Below, piece after piece: positions 1 through 21,770 of a stretch of DNA of 64,000 bases. The notes under the pieces are model-generated. The model was not told the origin of the DNA and searched no databases. It saw nothing but the letters and a program-made list of their open reading frames with translations. Source of the DNA: Cristatella mucedo (Eukaryota > Bryozoa > Phylactolaemata > Cristatellidae). How positions within the stretch are numbered: position 1 is the first letter of the stretch; each line of letters begins with the position of its first letter. The stretch spans positions 5,173,501-5,237,500 of the forward strand of contig WPIO01000008.1 of assembly GCA_009760855.2 (NCBI GenBank), read 5' to 3'. A program made the translations under genes and the position numbers.

Positions 1-464
1 ATCCTTCAAAATGAATGTTTACCTTTGGGTTTGGTTAACCTTTGATTTAGCAAACCAAGATGGTTGCATGCACACAATTTGGTACAGATATTGCTAAATA
101 TAGTGAATCCCGTGTTCTAGTGAAATTTCTTTGGCCAACAGTTCATGCAACGCAAAATTGAAGGTTATATCTCGATCCGCAGGGGGCGCAGATTTTTCGG
201 ACCGTCACTACTGTAAATGTAACTAAGGCTGTTGATTCAGCTGATCTGTACTTTTACACGAGATACTTTTACACCGGTCGTATCTCGCTCACCAAATTCC
301 TGCACACTCAACCGTTGGCCACTGCCTACTCTTTCTCTCTCTCTCTCTCTCTCTCGGCCCCCAACCCGGTGGCAAGTGTCCGACGATCTCTTTAAATGCA
401 GGCCGTCGCAACACCAACTGACAGCTGCTGCAGCGCTGGCCCACGCTACTCTCGAAGCATTTAC
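1..464 (-). other. RAPGEF1: RAPGEF1 intron (left part, runs off the window)
   Basis: No coding signal was seen. A short (CT)n run lies near 330-355. The REM and RasGEF exons should follow to the left of position 1. Confidence 0.7.
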
Positions 465-10089
<9,625 letters not shown>

Positions 10090-11319
10090 TTTCTATTAAA
10101 AAAACCAACAGCCCAGCTTCAACCAGCGTGCCACGATGTGAGCAGCAGCAGCAGCATGCTGAAGGCATGGCGTGGAGCTGTGAGAGCAGCAGACGAAAGT
10201 CACACATGGTACTGACGATAAGAACGAATGCATATAAAAATGAGGCAGCAGATGTGGCTCCCACTGCTACCTATTCCCAGGCCCACCAGCGGCTTTTCAG
10301 AGGGGTACAGGTCAAAACATGGTCGGAGAGCAGTCACGCAGAATGCGAGAGTATAGCTTATGAAAGTAAAAAGCATGCTCATTGGCAGTATGCTTAAGGC
10401 AGAACGTCAAGAAAATACCTACAAAATTGGTCCAACAATGAAATATTTTTTTTAGGTTACCTTTCACAGGACAAACATGTTAGAAATAAAATCGGAAGTT
10501 CTGACGACTTCTACATAAAAGAAAAAAACTATTATGCAACCCATGTTTAAACCAGTTGTCAACCGAGAGCAACGGATCTACAAGCAACACATTTACCTAT
10601 ATCTGGATCATACGTGACCTGTGCTCCAACTTGCTGACCTTTGGTAGATCGGGGTGCATGTTTGTGGCTTGTATACAGCTTCATTTACAGTGTAGCTTGT
10701 GCATTGTAAATTCCATAACTCGGCCAATACTTCATGCACCAGAGCAAAATTTGAACTGAGAGTTCAGCTCAACTTGTATTCCATTGCGCTAGTTTATTTC
10801 TGATTTCGGCTGGATAGGTTTTGCTATATGTGTCCATGATTGCAGAAAGCAAACTCCCAGGACGTTTGACGATCGGCTGCTGGAGCGAGGTCAACGGCAA
10901 AGTAACACGACAAAATGGCAGCACCAAGCAAACAGTGGCTAGCAGGGCAAGAGGCTTCTGTCCTTCCTCTGAAGCAAAACAGACCGACAGCAGACTCGAT
11001 CCAGAGAGGAACCTCTCAGAACACCGACGAAGCAGCTTCAGCGCATTATTAAGGCACGCTTACTGCCGACGTTCAGCAACTTTTCTTCACCGGCCGACAC
11101 CGACAGCTCAGTGGATCCGAGACTTAAAAAAAGCCACAAAAAAGGCCACAGCTCCCGGCAGGCATTCCACCACTTAAGCTCCTTCCTTTTCACAGCAGCA
11201 GCAGCAGCAGCTGTGGCTGCCTCAAATTGAGGCTACTCCAGCCATCTTCTGGTCGCTGTTCTAGATGCAGTCCTACCAGATGCATTCCCTAGGGATCCCA
11301 AGGAAAAAGAAAATACTAC

Positions 11320-11484
11320 CTGATTTAACAGCCTCTTTTGTATAGCGATAGAAGAGCCTTTACAGCTATCACCACCGCTTGCAGTAGCAATGAAGGATCG
11401 CCCACTACAGGATTTGAACCCACGACCTCGAGACCGAGGTCGTGAAAAGCAACCGCCTTAACCTAGTGTGCCATCACAGCTCAC
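11320..11484 (-). mobile_element. SINE-B, near full length
   Basis: The minus strand reads head 'GTGAGCTGTGATGGCACACT', B-box region 'GGGTTCAAATCC', body with 'GGTGATAGC' and 'AAGGCTC', and tail 'GAGGCTGTTAAATCAG'. The same unit recurs at 42,232, 49,623, 55,342, 59,526 and 60,386, which defines the family. Confidence 0.88.
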
Positions 11485-13834
11485 TGGGAAGATTGGCTAA
11501 CAGCAAAAAAACTACGAAAAAAGGCAGAGCACTTGCCACAGAATCGAAAGGCAGCACGAGCTAAGCCAGCTCTGGCTTAGCCAGCGGCTGCCACTCAGTG
11601 GGCAGGCTGGGGGAGGCATCATCCGATGATGCCGGTGTCAAGGGCCCTTGGGAGAAGGGTGGGGGAAGCTGATTGTCGGTAGCTAAAAGGTAGGTACTCA
11701 ACTCTTAACCTCAGGGTCTCAGTCCAATGGTAAATGAATGTGCTTTGCTCACTTCCATGCCGTAATTAATGAAATGGTTCAAGTCATGCGCTACGCATTT
11801 CTAGCTGCCACAAGCAGTAGGTGACAGCAAGGCTTTTCTGACGCTATGTAAACACGAGGCTGCCATTCACCTGCTCTTTGCGGCTGTACATTAGTTGGGC
11901 CTTCTCCATCATAGTAGCAGCCCCTGAACACCATAGCTAGTAGGCACAAAACACAGCGGCAACTCCGATCTGTTCTATGACCACAAGTGACCATCTCAGA
12001 TGTCACATCGTAAATTGCCGCAGGGCTGCTACGACAAGACTCACCTATAGAGGTTTTTGAACTTCCCGGGAGCGAGCAAATGACATCCATCAAAACATTG
12101 GGAGTGGGAGCAGGTACTGAAAGGCCAGTTAATCTCGAAGCAATGGAGCCAAGCATCGAAATATTTTTATAAGCACACGTGGTAGCTCACGTTATTGAGA
12201 AAATCTAATTTTTTCACACTGCCCTACGATCAAAGTAAGCTGAGACCCAGGTCAGTGCACAGGTTCGTAGTAGCGATGCCAACAGCAGGCGACTATTTGT
12301 TGACCTAACGAAGAGCACTGCAATACAAGGAACATTGCATAGCCAACCAACTGACAATCATATGCATGCCTATGCCAACCCGACTGTACACTGGCTGGCT
12401 ATCGAATAAATTAAACTTGCATTTGGATGATGCAACTTGCAAAACCTCCTCTGATGGCTATGCTAGAATGATCTTCCCCAACTTCCTTTGATGGGCATAA
12501 TAAAGCTCATCTTGTAAACATAAAAGAAAGTTTGATCTTCTAAGTAAAGCTTCTAGCTACATTTATATGATCGTAGGTTAGGAGAGATCACAGATGGACA
12601 CTTGAAAAAAGCAGGGGAAAAAGAATGGGGAACAAGACAGGGGGAAAGGAAGTGCAGGACACAAGGTCAAGAGAGGATGCAGCACGAGAAACTTCGAGCA
12701 AGGAAAAAGCAGAAAAAACTCCATGCACAAAAGTTATCGGTATTCTATTGCAGCAGGACAGCCAACGATGCCTGGCAGACATGCCGGAAGCTAGCCAGAG
12801 ATCACCACCACCACTTAGCTAGTCTGCCAGCCCAGTGCAGAGTAAGTAGTAAGCTGGCAAGCATGCTGACCCAGTAGGGCTCAGCCACTCACGTCCGATC
12901 GCATGAAGATATTCCACAATCGGTCTCGGTCGTAGCAAAACTCTCTCCCCCACCATTTGCCTGCTGTCGGCCTGATCAGACCTCTTCTTTACTCCTAAGA
13001 TGGTGAATGCATGGTCTAGATCCTGACCATTATGCTCAACAACGAACATTATGCTTCAGCAGTTCGCATCCAACACACAAAACCCACTGCCAGCAGTTGC
13101 CAAAACTGTGCTCGGCTTCAAACGACTACGGCACATATCAGAACTTGATTTTTTACAGACCACAAGGACTCAATCGATGCCTCACTGGTCAGTACTAATG
13201 CAGGCCGGTATAATTGCTACCAGGAATAACACCATATGCAGTGCATTGCAACAACGGGGGCAGTCTCTGTGCAGGATACCGGCCAAGGGAACAAAGACGC
13301 AATTCAGCCAATTGAGGGCAGCAGCCGGAACGAGTAGAAAGACTGCCCAATGTGCAGACAGAACCGGAAGAGAAAACAGGGCCACTCTCAGACTTTAACC
13401 ATCTAAAAATACTACTGAGAAAGGACTCTGAGGCAAAACCTTAGCACACATTACTTATGCTAGCGGTCTTATGCATATCTTGCCACAGCACACCTCGAAG
13501 AAAGCAATTGGGACGAGTTTATCCAGCGTCCCAGCAGGCTGACTTGCTTTAATCGATTATCTAGATGTAAAATGGTGAGGTCTGTCTGAGGCCACAACCT
13601 TATTTATTCAACAATATGTTTCGAAAATCCCCGCCGTGCTGCCAGCACTGCTGCCCAGACCCTGAACAAGAATGTGATGCATGCTAGGGGTTTTTCTTCT
13701 GGATCGGCATTTTCTAACTTCCTCCTCTTCATCCATGCAGGATCCAGAAATCAAGCCAGAACCTGGTTACCAATAACGTTTGAGATAGTTCAGCCCAAAT
13801 GTAAAGAACAAACCTAGGACACAATAATGATAAT

Positions 13835-14070
13835 AATAGATACACTTTAGCATCTATTAGCATCTTTCTAAGCACTTAAAATATCTGGAAAGGAAGCAAA
13901 AGGCGGTTAATTTCTCCATGCATAAGCATAAAAGGAAAACTGACACGGACGAAGCAGATGCTGCAAGGAACAGGTTATGATAAAGAATACTACTAATAAT
14001 AATAACCCATTTGCATAGCACCCTCAGAGAACTCAATCTCTTTCTTGGCACTGTGCATAAGCTGTGAAAG
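13835..14070 (-). mobile_element. Two LINE 3' tail fragments
   Basis: Both 13,843-13,945 and 13,992-14,070 carry the reverse complement of the LINE 3' end, a (ATT)-type run followed by 'GAGAACTCAATCTCTTTCT' in the second. The first is more diverged. Confidence 0.65.
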
Positions 14071-15825
14071 AAGCATGTGCTGCTCCTTGGCTCAGCCGTC
14101 GGTCGTCGGACGGGGGCTCAGCTGCTCAGCTGTCGCTCAGCTGACACCAGGGGAAGGCAGGTAGATAGATAATCCTTCTTCCCCCCTCCGAACCCCTGCT
14201 CGCTGGCGGCTCAGACAGCAATCGAGCGGCTTAGCTGCCGGGCGATCGCTTGCTGACAGCAGAGCAAATGCCACAGCAGTGGCCATAGAAGCAAAATTCG
14301 GGCCATTCAACGAAGGCTGATTGACCACCGAGGCATCAAGAGCAAATACGAAAATTCTGCCGTAGGGTAAAGTGGTGGCAATGCTCAGGATCCTTTGAAG
14401 CAAGGACCGACAAGGGTCCGAAATTCATTTCGTCGCCTGGAGGCTCGGAGCTGCTGCTAAACGCCTATGGTGCCTCCGTCATGTACAAGCAATGTATCGA
14501 TTTCGGGCTGCTGCCCTGCAGTGATCTACGTCTATTTCTTCCCCAAGTGCATGCCAAATCGCAGGCAAACGAGCATAGGAAGGTAGGCTAATATATCGGC
14601 TGCTGGCGACTGGACAGCGAGGGAAGGGGTAGGCAGGAGAGGAGGCTACTGCAAGCGCTTACCAATAGCCGGCTGCTAGCGGCCTTGCTCCTCTGCCAAG
14701 CTTGCCCTTCACTGCCGCTACCATGGCCGCTGATATCGGCATCGGCGGTGGCACTCAGTCTCGAAGTCATCCCCTTAGGCTGGATAAGAGCAGCAACTCA
14801 CTGCCCTACCGATCGCAGGCCTGCCCAGCCGCAGCACCGACAGCAGCTGCATAAATGCAACACGGCCGGCCCGGAGAGCAGCAGCAGCCGTTCATTGGTG
14901 GGTGGTCGGAGCCGGCAGTTGTCACAGCAGTTGTTCCCCAGCTGCTGCCTATGTTTAGAAATAATGAAGCCCAGATAGTGGCCAGAACAACCGGCTTGAC
15001 AAATCCGGCCTGGGGCAAGCACTCCCTAGGCGGGTGCAGGCTCGAGGGCAGATTCCGGGTGATCCGACAGTCCGAGATGGCACCAGGCAGGCCCAGCGAA
15101 TCAGCAGCAGGGGCCTTCACTGTCCTGCAGGCAAACGCAAAAAGTGGGAGGAGGCGAAGGAACTCGGTAAGAGAAGTCACGAGCATGACACGGAGGCCGA
15201 ATTCGTTGTGCTACTAGCTGCTCTGACTTTTCTCGAATGCCAGCACGGCCGGCATGGCGAGTGAGGATGAAGCACAAACTGAGAGACACTCACAGATGTG
15301 AAGCCAGGATGTTCATCGGGGGGGGGGGGGGGAGGCAAGACCCGTAAGATTTTAATGTGGGGAAAAGGACTCGAAAATAGTGAAAAATAATCGAGCACAA
15401 ACAACAAACATGGAGTTCATTCGTCATCAACTCAGCGGCTGCTCAACAATTGGAAGTAGGGTGGAATTTCGTCGTTGCTGCTGGTCAGGGAGCATATGAC
15501 TAAGGGGCGGCCCTAGTCACTGCCCCCATATTCACGCACACACCCCCCCCCGGACAGTTCGGCCAGACACCACTCATACATCGGAAGGTCTGGGGTGCTG
15601 CTGTCACTGCTACGGTGTACCCAGCTGCTGCTGGCCTTGACTCGCGGTGCTACCAGTCAGTCATAGCTTGGCGCATCTCCATCGCAACGAAGATCAGCGA
15701 ACGTTTGGTGCGACAAAGCAAGGCTTTACACAAGCGCAGCTACCCCCACCCTCTTTAGTCTCCGTTGTCAAGCACACACAGCTTTCTTGCTGCTGCCGGC
15801 TACCTTGGCTGCGATCGAGAGCAGT

Positions 15826-15885
15826 GGTGAACCGACAGTGCTTCCTGTGAACCGACAGTGCTTCCGGTAAACCGACAGCACCTCC
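15826..15885. repeat. 20 bp tandem triplication
   Basis: Three consecutive 20 bp units built on GTGAACCGACAGTGCTTCC. The third has diverged at several positions. Confidence 0.9.
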
Positions 15886-16648
15886 GAGCCGGGAGCTTGC
15901 CGTAGCTGCTGCCAGTCGATGCCAGCGGATTATTGTGCTCAGCTTCCGCCAACGATCGCCAGGACTGGGGGTAAGAGGCCGCCTACGAGGGAGGGTGAGC
16001 TGGCAGACAAGGGCAGGCAAAGAGGAGGTTAGCTCGAATATCAAACACAGTGAGAAGGCCAGCAAGCTGCCCAAGAACCCCACGTGATCAGTCGGCAAAC
16101 ACTCCGTCAACCCTCGACAGTCGGGCTGCCAGTATGGCAGACAATAAACATGCCTGACGACAGCTGCTGCAGAAGTCACTCAGTCGATGGCAGTGGCCCG
16201 GTTAACAAAGTACATATAAAATTCATTTGCATAGCAGGGACCGAGCAAAGAAGTGGTTGGGGGTACGTGTGCAAAAAATTGCCAGACGACCTATTGGCTG
16301 GCGATTCAGTCCAAATTTGGACTCAGTGCTCCTGGCTGCCCCACCTGCTCTCCATATAATTAAACTGGCATGCCAAAATATTGCCAACCATGCTCAACTG
16401 AATTCGCTAGGCACTACGACGACAAAAAATGAGCCCGACACAAACATAAGATTTCTAAGCTGATAGCCAAAGCACCTACCTACTGGCCAGGGAAATCCGG
16501 GCAACTCCATAGTGTTGGCTGCTGTCTCACCACTTGTCTGAGATTAAGACTAAACCGGTCTAAACCGAAACACAAGCTAACCAAATACTCATTTGCAAAT
16601 GGTCAAGAACTGATCGAAAGGTATTTATATATAAGTACATACATTATA

Positions 16649-16766
<118 letters not shown>

Positions 16767-18688
16767 CATTCGTACAGCATCCTAAGAGAACTTCCATCTT
16801 TATCCAGGCTCATTACGTAAAGTCGCAGGGCTGGAGCCCACTTGCTAGTTCGACACCCCATCTTGGTCGTTAAGCCCACTTGCCCCTGGGCAAGACCAGG
16901 GTGGCAAGGTACCAACACAAAGTAAGAGATAGCTAAGGATCTTTGGCACACAATGGAAGCTCGATATGATCAAACCTTGGCTCAACCCAAAAAACCCAAA
17001 AGCAAAATCCGGCAACGAAACAACAGCTGTAGCAGCAGCTGTCATGTCATGCCTGCAGAGCCAACCAGTGCCCAACTCCCCTTGCCTGCTTGTCTGCCTG
17101 CTGTGGTAGCCACAATCGCAGGGCAGCAGGCTCTAGTATTTTTTGACCTGTTAACCTCGAATGCTATGGCAGCCTCCTATCGACCTTGGCAACAAGGTGT
17201 CACGTGTCACCGATAGCTGGCCAGCTGGACTACCGGCTCCGGCATGCTGCACACCTGGCCCTGAGCAGCTGATTGGGTCCTTCACGATCCAGTTGATCAG
17301 GAGAGGCTATCCAAAGGGGGCTCATCAGAACAGAAGGAGCCTGTGAGCCACCTAGTGTGACCCGCAAGGAGGAGGCTAGCCAGCGGTCGGAGCAGCCTCG
17401 AACGGTCGGAAATCCGATCGCCTAGCTTCTACTGGGATGTGAGTGCACACCAAGGTTTAAGCCTAAACTCAAGGCGGTCCGAGGTGACTGACCGGACGTG
17501 TCCGCGGTGCAGGGAGACAGACATTGAGGCCGAAAAGGAGCCCCGAAGCTCCCACACCGGCTGAACAGGCATTCATTCCAATGCCACCTGGCCAATCCGG
17601 GAATCCAAAGCGGTGGATGCTTGCCAGTGCTGCCCAGGCTTGGCCGGCAGTAGCAGGCCCATTAGGTCATCGCCAAGCAAAGCCAAAATCAATTCCCTAC
17701 AGGTCTGCACCGCCCAAAGCAGGCAGCGCTATCGTCATTTCCTACATGGCAGCACGACCTGGGCGATCAGGCAGCCTGTTTTAAAGAATGCATCGACCGG
17801 AATGCTAATCGGAATGTAAATACAGAAATACCAGCCCGGCCCATTGTGGCTGCCGGCACATGCAACTGCCTAAGTGAGGGCCCCAGGGTAGAGCAGCTAC
17901 AGTGACCCCACAAACTCCTACTGGGTCTGGCCAAATCAGCTACCCAGGTTGAGTCTTTCTGCTAGTTCTGGTACATCAGTCAGCAGTACATTCACTACCA
18001 CTGATCACTAAGTTATTCTTGATCGGTAATCACTATGTCAGGGGGGTTGATGGCAACTGCTTAGGTCCATCCTTATTGGTAAGAGATTTCAGAGCACAGA
18101 TGCTAACAGCCAACCGTAATCGCACGAGCCATTAAAGTATTAACTCCCCAGCGGTTCTGAAATAGCTCCCCTTCATTTTAGAGTGTATACTAACTGTCTT
18201 TTGCAAATATAATTACATAGAAAAGTCTAGGCTTTCATTTCCACGCATAAAGCAAGGCTGCATCCATGCTTCGACTCCATAGATAGCACTTCAGATCCTC
18301 TCCCCTCATTCCCTTTGATAGCTTAAGTTGCTGACGTTCACGTTGGAGGGCAGCCGTCTCAGGTTGAACTGCGACACGACCGCACTAATAATTATGGAGA
18401 ATCCACTATCATTCAGACACCAGAAAGAATCGCACTCCACATTGGCTCGGCTAGGATATTCCTCGTGGCCTGTTCGCAAAATATCCTGTTAAAAGATGAC
18501 CTGCTAGATGACCACATAGTTCCACTTCCAGCTCTACCCATTCTCAGTGAGGTAACACGGCTAAAATTCGAACATGCTCGGGGAAGCATTGAAAGGCCAA
18601 GTTAGCCCATGCATTTTAAAGATCTCATCTAGACTTATGCAACTCTCCTAGGCATATCTTCCTGCCTATGCAAAAAATGCCTCTAGGT

Positions 18689-18870
18689 CAGCAGTTCTCA
18701 ACCTGCGGTTCGTGACCCCTTTGGGGGTCGAACGACCCTTTCACAGGGGTTGCCTGAGACCATCGAAAACACGCATTTTCACATTTCGCACATCATTTTA
18801 TGGTTGGGGGCTGCCACAACATGAGGAACTGTATTAAGGGTCGCGGCATTAGGAAGGTTGAGAACTGCTG
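18689..18870 (+). mobile_element. SPIN-like (OposCharlie3-type) non-autonomous hAT element
   Basis: A 182 bp element with terminal inverted repeats CAGCAGTTCTCAACC and GGTTGAGAACTGCTG. The left arm continues through 'GACCCCTTTGGGGGTCGAAC' and 'GACCCTTTCACAGGGGT'. The right arm has 'TTTTATGGTTGGGGG', 'CACAACATGAGGAACTGTAT' and 'AAGGGTCGCGGCATTAGGAA'. These match my memory of the two ends of the SPIN hAT family. The flanking 8-mers CTCTAGGT and TCCTAGAT agree at 5 of 8 positions, all differences being transitions, and fit the hAT target consensus nTCTAGAn. There is no transposase. Confidence 0.92.
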
Positions 18871-18934
18871 TCCTAGATGGTGCCACGAAGGTCACAGCTA
18901 GGCTGGTCTGCCACAAGCATCCCAAATACCATAT

Positions 18935-19560
18935 AATAATAACAATACTAATGACCTCTGCATAATACATGTCGAGAACTTAAATCTCTTTCTAAAAAGT
19001 TTACATATCTTGGAATGGAAGCATGTCACTTGGTTAGTAATAACTTGCACAGCAAAAGCACACAAAGGACAATTAACACGAACAGCAAATGCCGGGAGGA
19101 ACAGGTGGGTTTTAGCTTCCTTTACCGGCAAGGGGGGTGTCATGACGTCATTCGTGTGTGAGTTCCAGGCTTTGGGGGCATACAACTAAAAGCAAAGGAA
19201 ATTTGAAGTGGATTGGAGGCACAGCTTAACGACTTGGGTCAGAACAGCAGGTGGTAAGATATAAAAGCCCGACTAATACGTATTTTGGACACATGTTCTG
19301 GAGAGAATGGAGGAACCTACAAGTGAGCAACAGAACCTCGAACAGAACCCGAAGGTGCTGACTTGCCAGAGAGCCAGTGCAGGTCGGTGAAATAATAATG
19401 TGGCAATTGCGACTACACGACAGAAAAGCCTGGCTGCAGAGTTTCACACAATTGCAGGCATCTTCTTTCACGGGCAGGAAGACCTTTAGTTAGCGGTGTC
19501 ACATAAAGTCTGACGGGATGTTACAAATGCATGGACCAGATTGGCTGCGGTATCTTTTTT
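18935..19560 (-). mobile_element. CR1/L2-like LINE, 3' portion
   Basis: Minus-strand translation gives 'PKAWNSHTNDV' and 'KTHLFLPAF', matching 'PKAWNSLP' and 'KTHLFRKAF' at the C-terminus of the reverse transcriptase in the 26.5 kb copy. The 3' tail with ATA/ATT repeats is at the left end. It is 5'-truncated and decayed. Confidence 0.85.
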
Positions 19561-19564
19561 TTTA

Positions 19565-19828
19565 TCTTTACCGTTTCTCACCGACCTGCACTGGTACCCC
19601 ATCAAGCAGTGCAGGCCTCATAAAATCTGAAATACTTCTCACCAAATCTGAAATACTTGCTCCACAGGCCTCCTCCGACTAGGCTCAACTGGCTTGCCTT
19701 TAACCAACCTCGACTCTTTCGGATGCCTTGCCTTCAGCTCATAGGCACCAAGAGCCGTAAGTTCACCGAACGACAATTGTAAAGTGCCTAGAAAGAGATT
19801 GAGTTCTCTGAGGGCGCTTTAACAAATG

Positions 19829-19859
<31 letters not shown>

Positions 19860-19862
19860 ACT
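19565..19862 (+). mobile_element. CR1/L2-like LINE, 3' end, opposite orientation
   Basis: It begins in the 'TCTCACCGACCTGCACTGG' region (encoding 'LADLHWLP' in better copies) and ends 'GAGTTCTCTGAGGGCGCTTT' followed by (ATT)n. It lies tail-out next to the minus-strand copy at 18,935-19,560. Confidence 0.85.
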
Positions 19863-19944
19863 GACGTCTAGACATGCCAGTGAATTAAGATGTGAAACAA
19901 AGCTAAAAATCTACTTGCTTCTGACAACACCCGCTTTAACTATG

Positions 19945-20110
19945 CAAAATTGTCTACATTGTATAGCACCCTAAGAGAAGTCGATCTCTGTCTTAGGCAT
20001 TTTGCATACAATCAGCGCAGGCACTTCCTTTACGGCCTGTGTAAAGTGCCTAGAAACAGTTGCAGTTCACTTTGGGCACTGCACAGTCGTACTATGTTTT
20101 TATACTACAA
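19945..20110. mobile_element. Decayed LINE/SINE tail fragments, both orientations
   Basis: 'TATAGCACCCTAAGAGAAG' is a reversed tail. About 70 bp further, 'GTAAAGTGCCTAGAAACAG' is a forward tail. The facing pair implies two independent insertions. Confidence 0.55.
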
Positions 20111-20679
20111 ATGCCGGGATCAATGTGGTGAAGCTGAGAGTGGGAGCAAGCTAAGGCTGCTCTTGATGCAACCAGAGTTCAGGGGGCAGTTCTAAGAATC
20201 GGCAGCTTCCGAGCGCCAAACCACCAAGCAAGGCCATCCACTGACACCCGGTCCCAGCCCACGAGGGGGACGACGGTGCACCCATTAACCTTTCGGCATT
20301 GGCTGCCTCTGGCCCCTCCCTCCCTCCCCCATGGCTTAACGGCCAGGATTGCGGCTGAGGTGAAGGATGCCGATCGCTGCCACGACGAGTCATCGAGCTA
20401 GAGGCCCCTGCGACGTACCCGTACGACCGTGACAGGACACGGCTGGCTCGGGCACTGGCCTCGCGGCAGCCAGCAGCCTACGAAAGGTGACGCTGGACCT
20501 ACCCCGAGACAGAGGTGCACATTCTAAGTGCCTGACCGAGGCCTTGACGGTTCTCGCAGGACAAGTCGCGAACGCTCAATCTCGGTATTGAGTTGCCTCA
20601 GACGGTGCACGGCTGAAGGTGCAGCCAGCCGGTTCTTGCAAGCGCCAAAGTAGGAGGCGAACCTCTGCACTGTCGTACG
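20111..20679. other. Gene-free stretch before the CpG-dense block
   Basis: GC-richer than the region to its left, with CpGs increasing to the right. No feature was recognised. Confidence 0.5.
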
Positions 20680-21340
20680 AGAACCTTACCGCCGCGGACC
20701 TAGTCGGTCGGCAGAAATACTCAAAGAGCTGGCCATGAGCACAAAGCGGCTGTTAAAACCAGCTCGCAGTCGTAAACCAAGCGGCGCCAGACCGCTACCG
20801 CCTCGCACCCGCTCTCGCGCCTGGGCGCGGCCGGTCTCGCGGCGGCGGCGGCCAGACGCCAGAGCGGCGAGACGCCAGAGCGGCCCGACGCTGCTCGGCG
20901 CGGCAGGACTGAAAAAGGCAAGCCGACGACTTCGTCCAACGGCCGACCGCCGGTGGGGCGTTCCGACGAGGCCTCTTCGGCCGGTGGCAGCCTCCGAAAC
21001 CGGAGCCGCCGCTTCATTCTAGTCCGTCGAGAGCCACATAGACGGCCATTAAGCGGCGCGTAGCAAGCAGCTAAGGGTCAATGGGTTGGCAGTAGCAAGC
21101 GGACCGCTCGCGATCGACAGTAAGATATCGCCGCCAGCGCCCGCGGGTCGGCGCGCGACCGCCCTTCGGCGAGTCCAGCGGACTCTCCGGCTACACGAGC
21201 AGCTCAGTCGCGGAGCGGCGAGGTAAACGCCAACGCGACACGTTTTCCGCCTCAGAGCGGTCAGCTGCTAGCTACGAGACCATGTTCAGGCTGCTGCCAG
21301 GAGGGTTGGCGGAGAAGGTGGCGCGCGCGCGCGTCCTCGA
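20680..21340 (+). promoter_or_regulatory. STXBP1: CpG-dense block, likely STXBP1 promoter/5' UTR region
   Basis: A marked concentration of CG dinucleotides (for example around 20,810-20,900 and 21,120-21,260), unlike most of the window, ends a few hundred bases before the STXBP1 ATG. Several overlapping frames are open on both strands, as expected for CG-rich DNA, and none resembles a protein. The transcription start cannot be placed. Confidence 0.5.
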
Positions 21341-21739
21341 GGGCGTGAACAGCAGCCGGACGCACCTGCTTCGTAGAATCCATTTCGAAAACTATTTTCT
21401 CCAAACAGTCACGCGCCGCATTCGATGCACTCGGCACGGGACGGATAAGTATCCATGCTGCCAGGTAGCGAGCAGTACAGGCGCCCGGCAGGTGTAGCGC
21501 CAGTAGGAAGTGGAGGCGAAAACGAGGCCAGGCATTCTCTAGGGTCGCCAGTCGGTCGGAGGCCGTAAAAAATGCCAGTGTTCTTGAGCGCTCGCCAATA
21601 ATTAAGTTGAGCGAAAACATAACCGCGTCATGACGGAATCTCATTAGGCGCTCAGGCTGTTGGATACTAGGCGGCTGCGACTCGCGGAGGGTTGGCCCCC
21701 GACGAGGAACCGGAACTGCGATAATCAATATTGGACAGT

Positions 21740-21770
21740 ATGTCGTCGCTCCAAGAAGTGGTCCGCGACA
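21740..21770 (+). CDS. STXBP1: STXBP1 exon 1 (start)
   Basis: ATG TCG TCG ... encodes [10 protein letters not shown] plus one base, then donor A|GTAAGT. The split Lys codon joins exon 2 to give 'VVRDKIFSEV', aligned with human 'VVGEKIMHDV'. An in-frame TAA lies at 21,722-21,724 and A is at -3, supporting this start. Confidence 0.93.

Noticed and set aside
21261-21728. 155-codon minus-strand frame next to the STXBP1 start
   Set aside because: It lies in CpG-rich promoter-like DNA, where stop codons are rare, and shows no recognisable domain.
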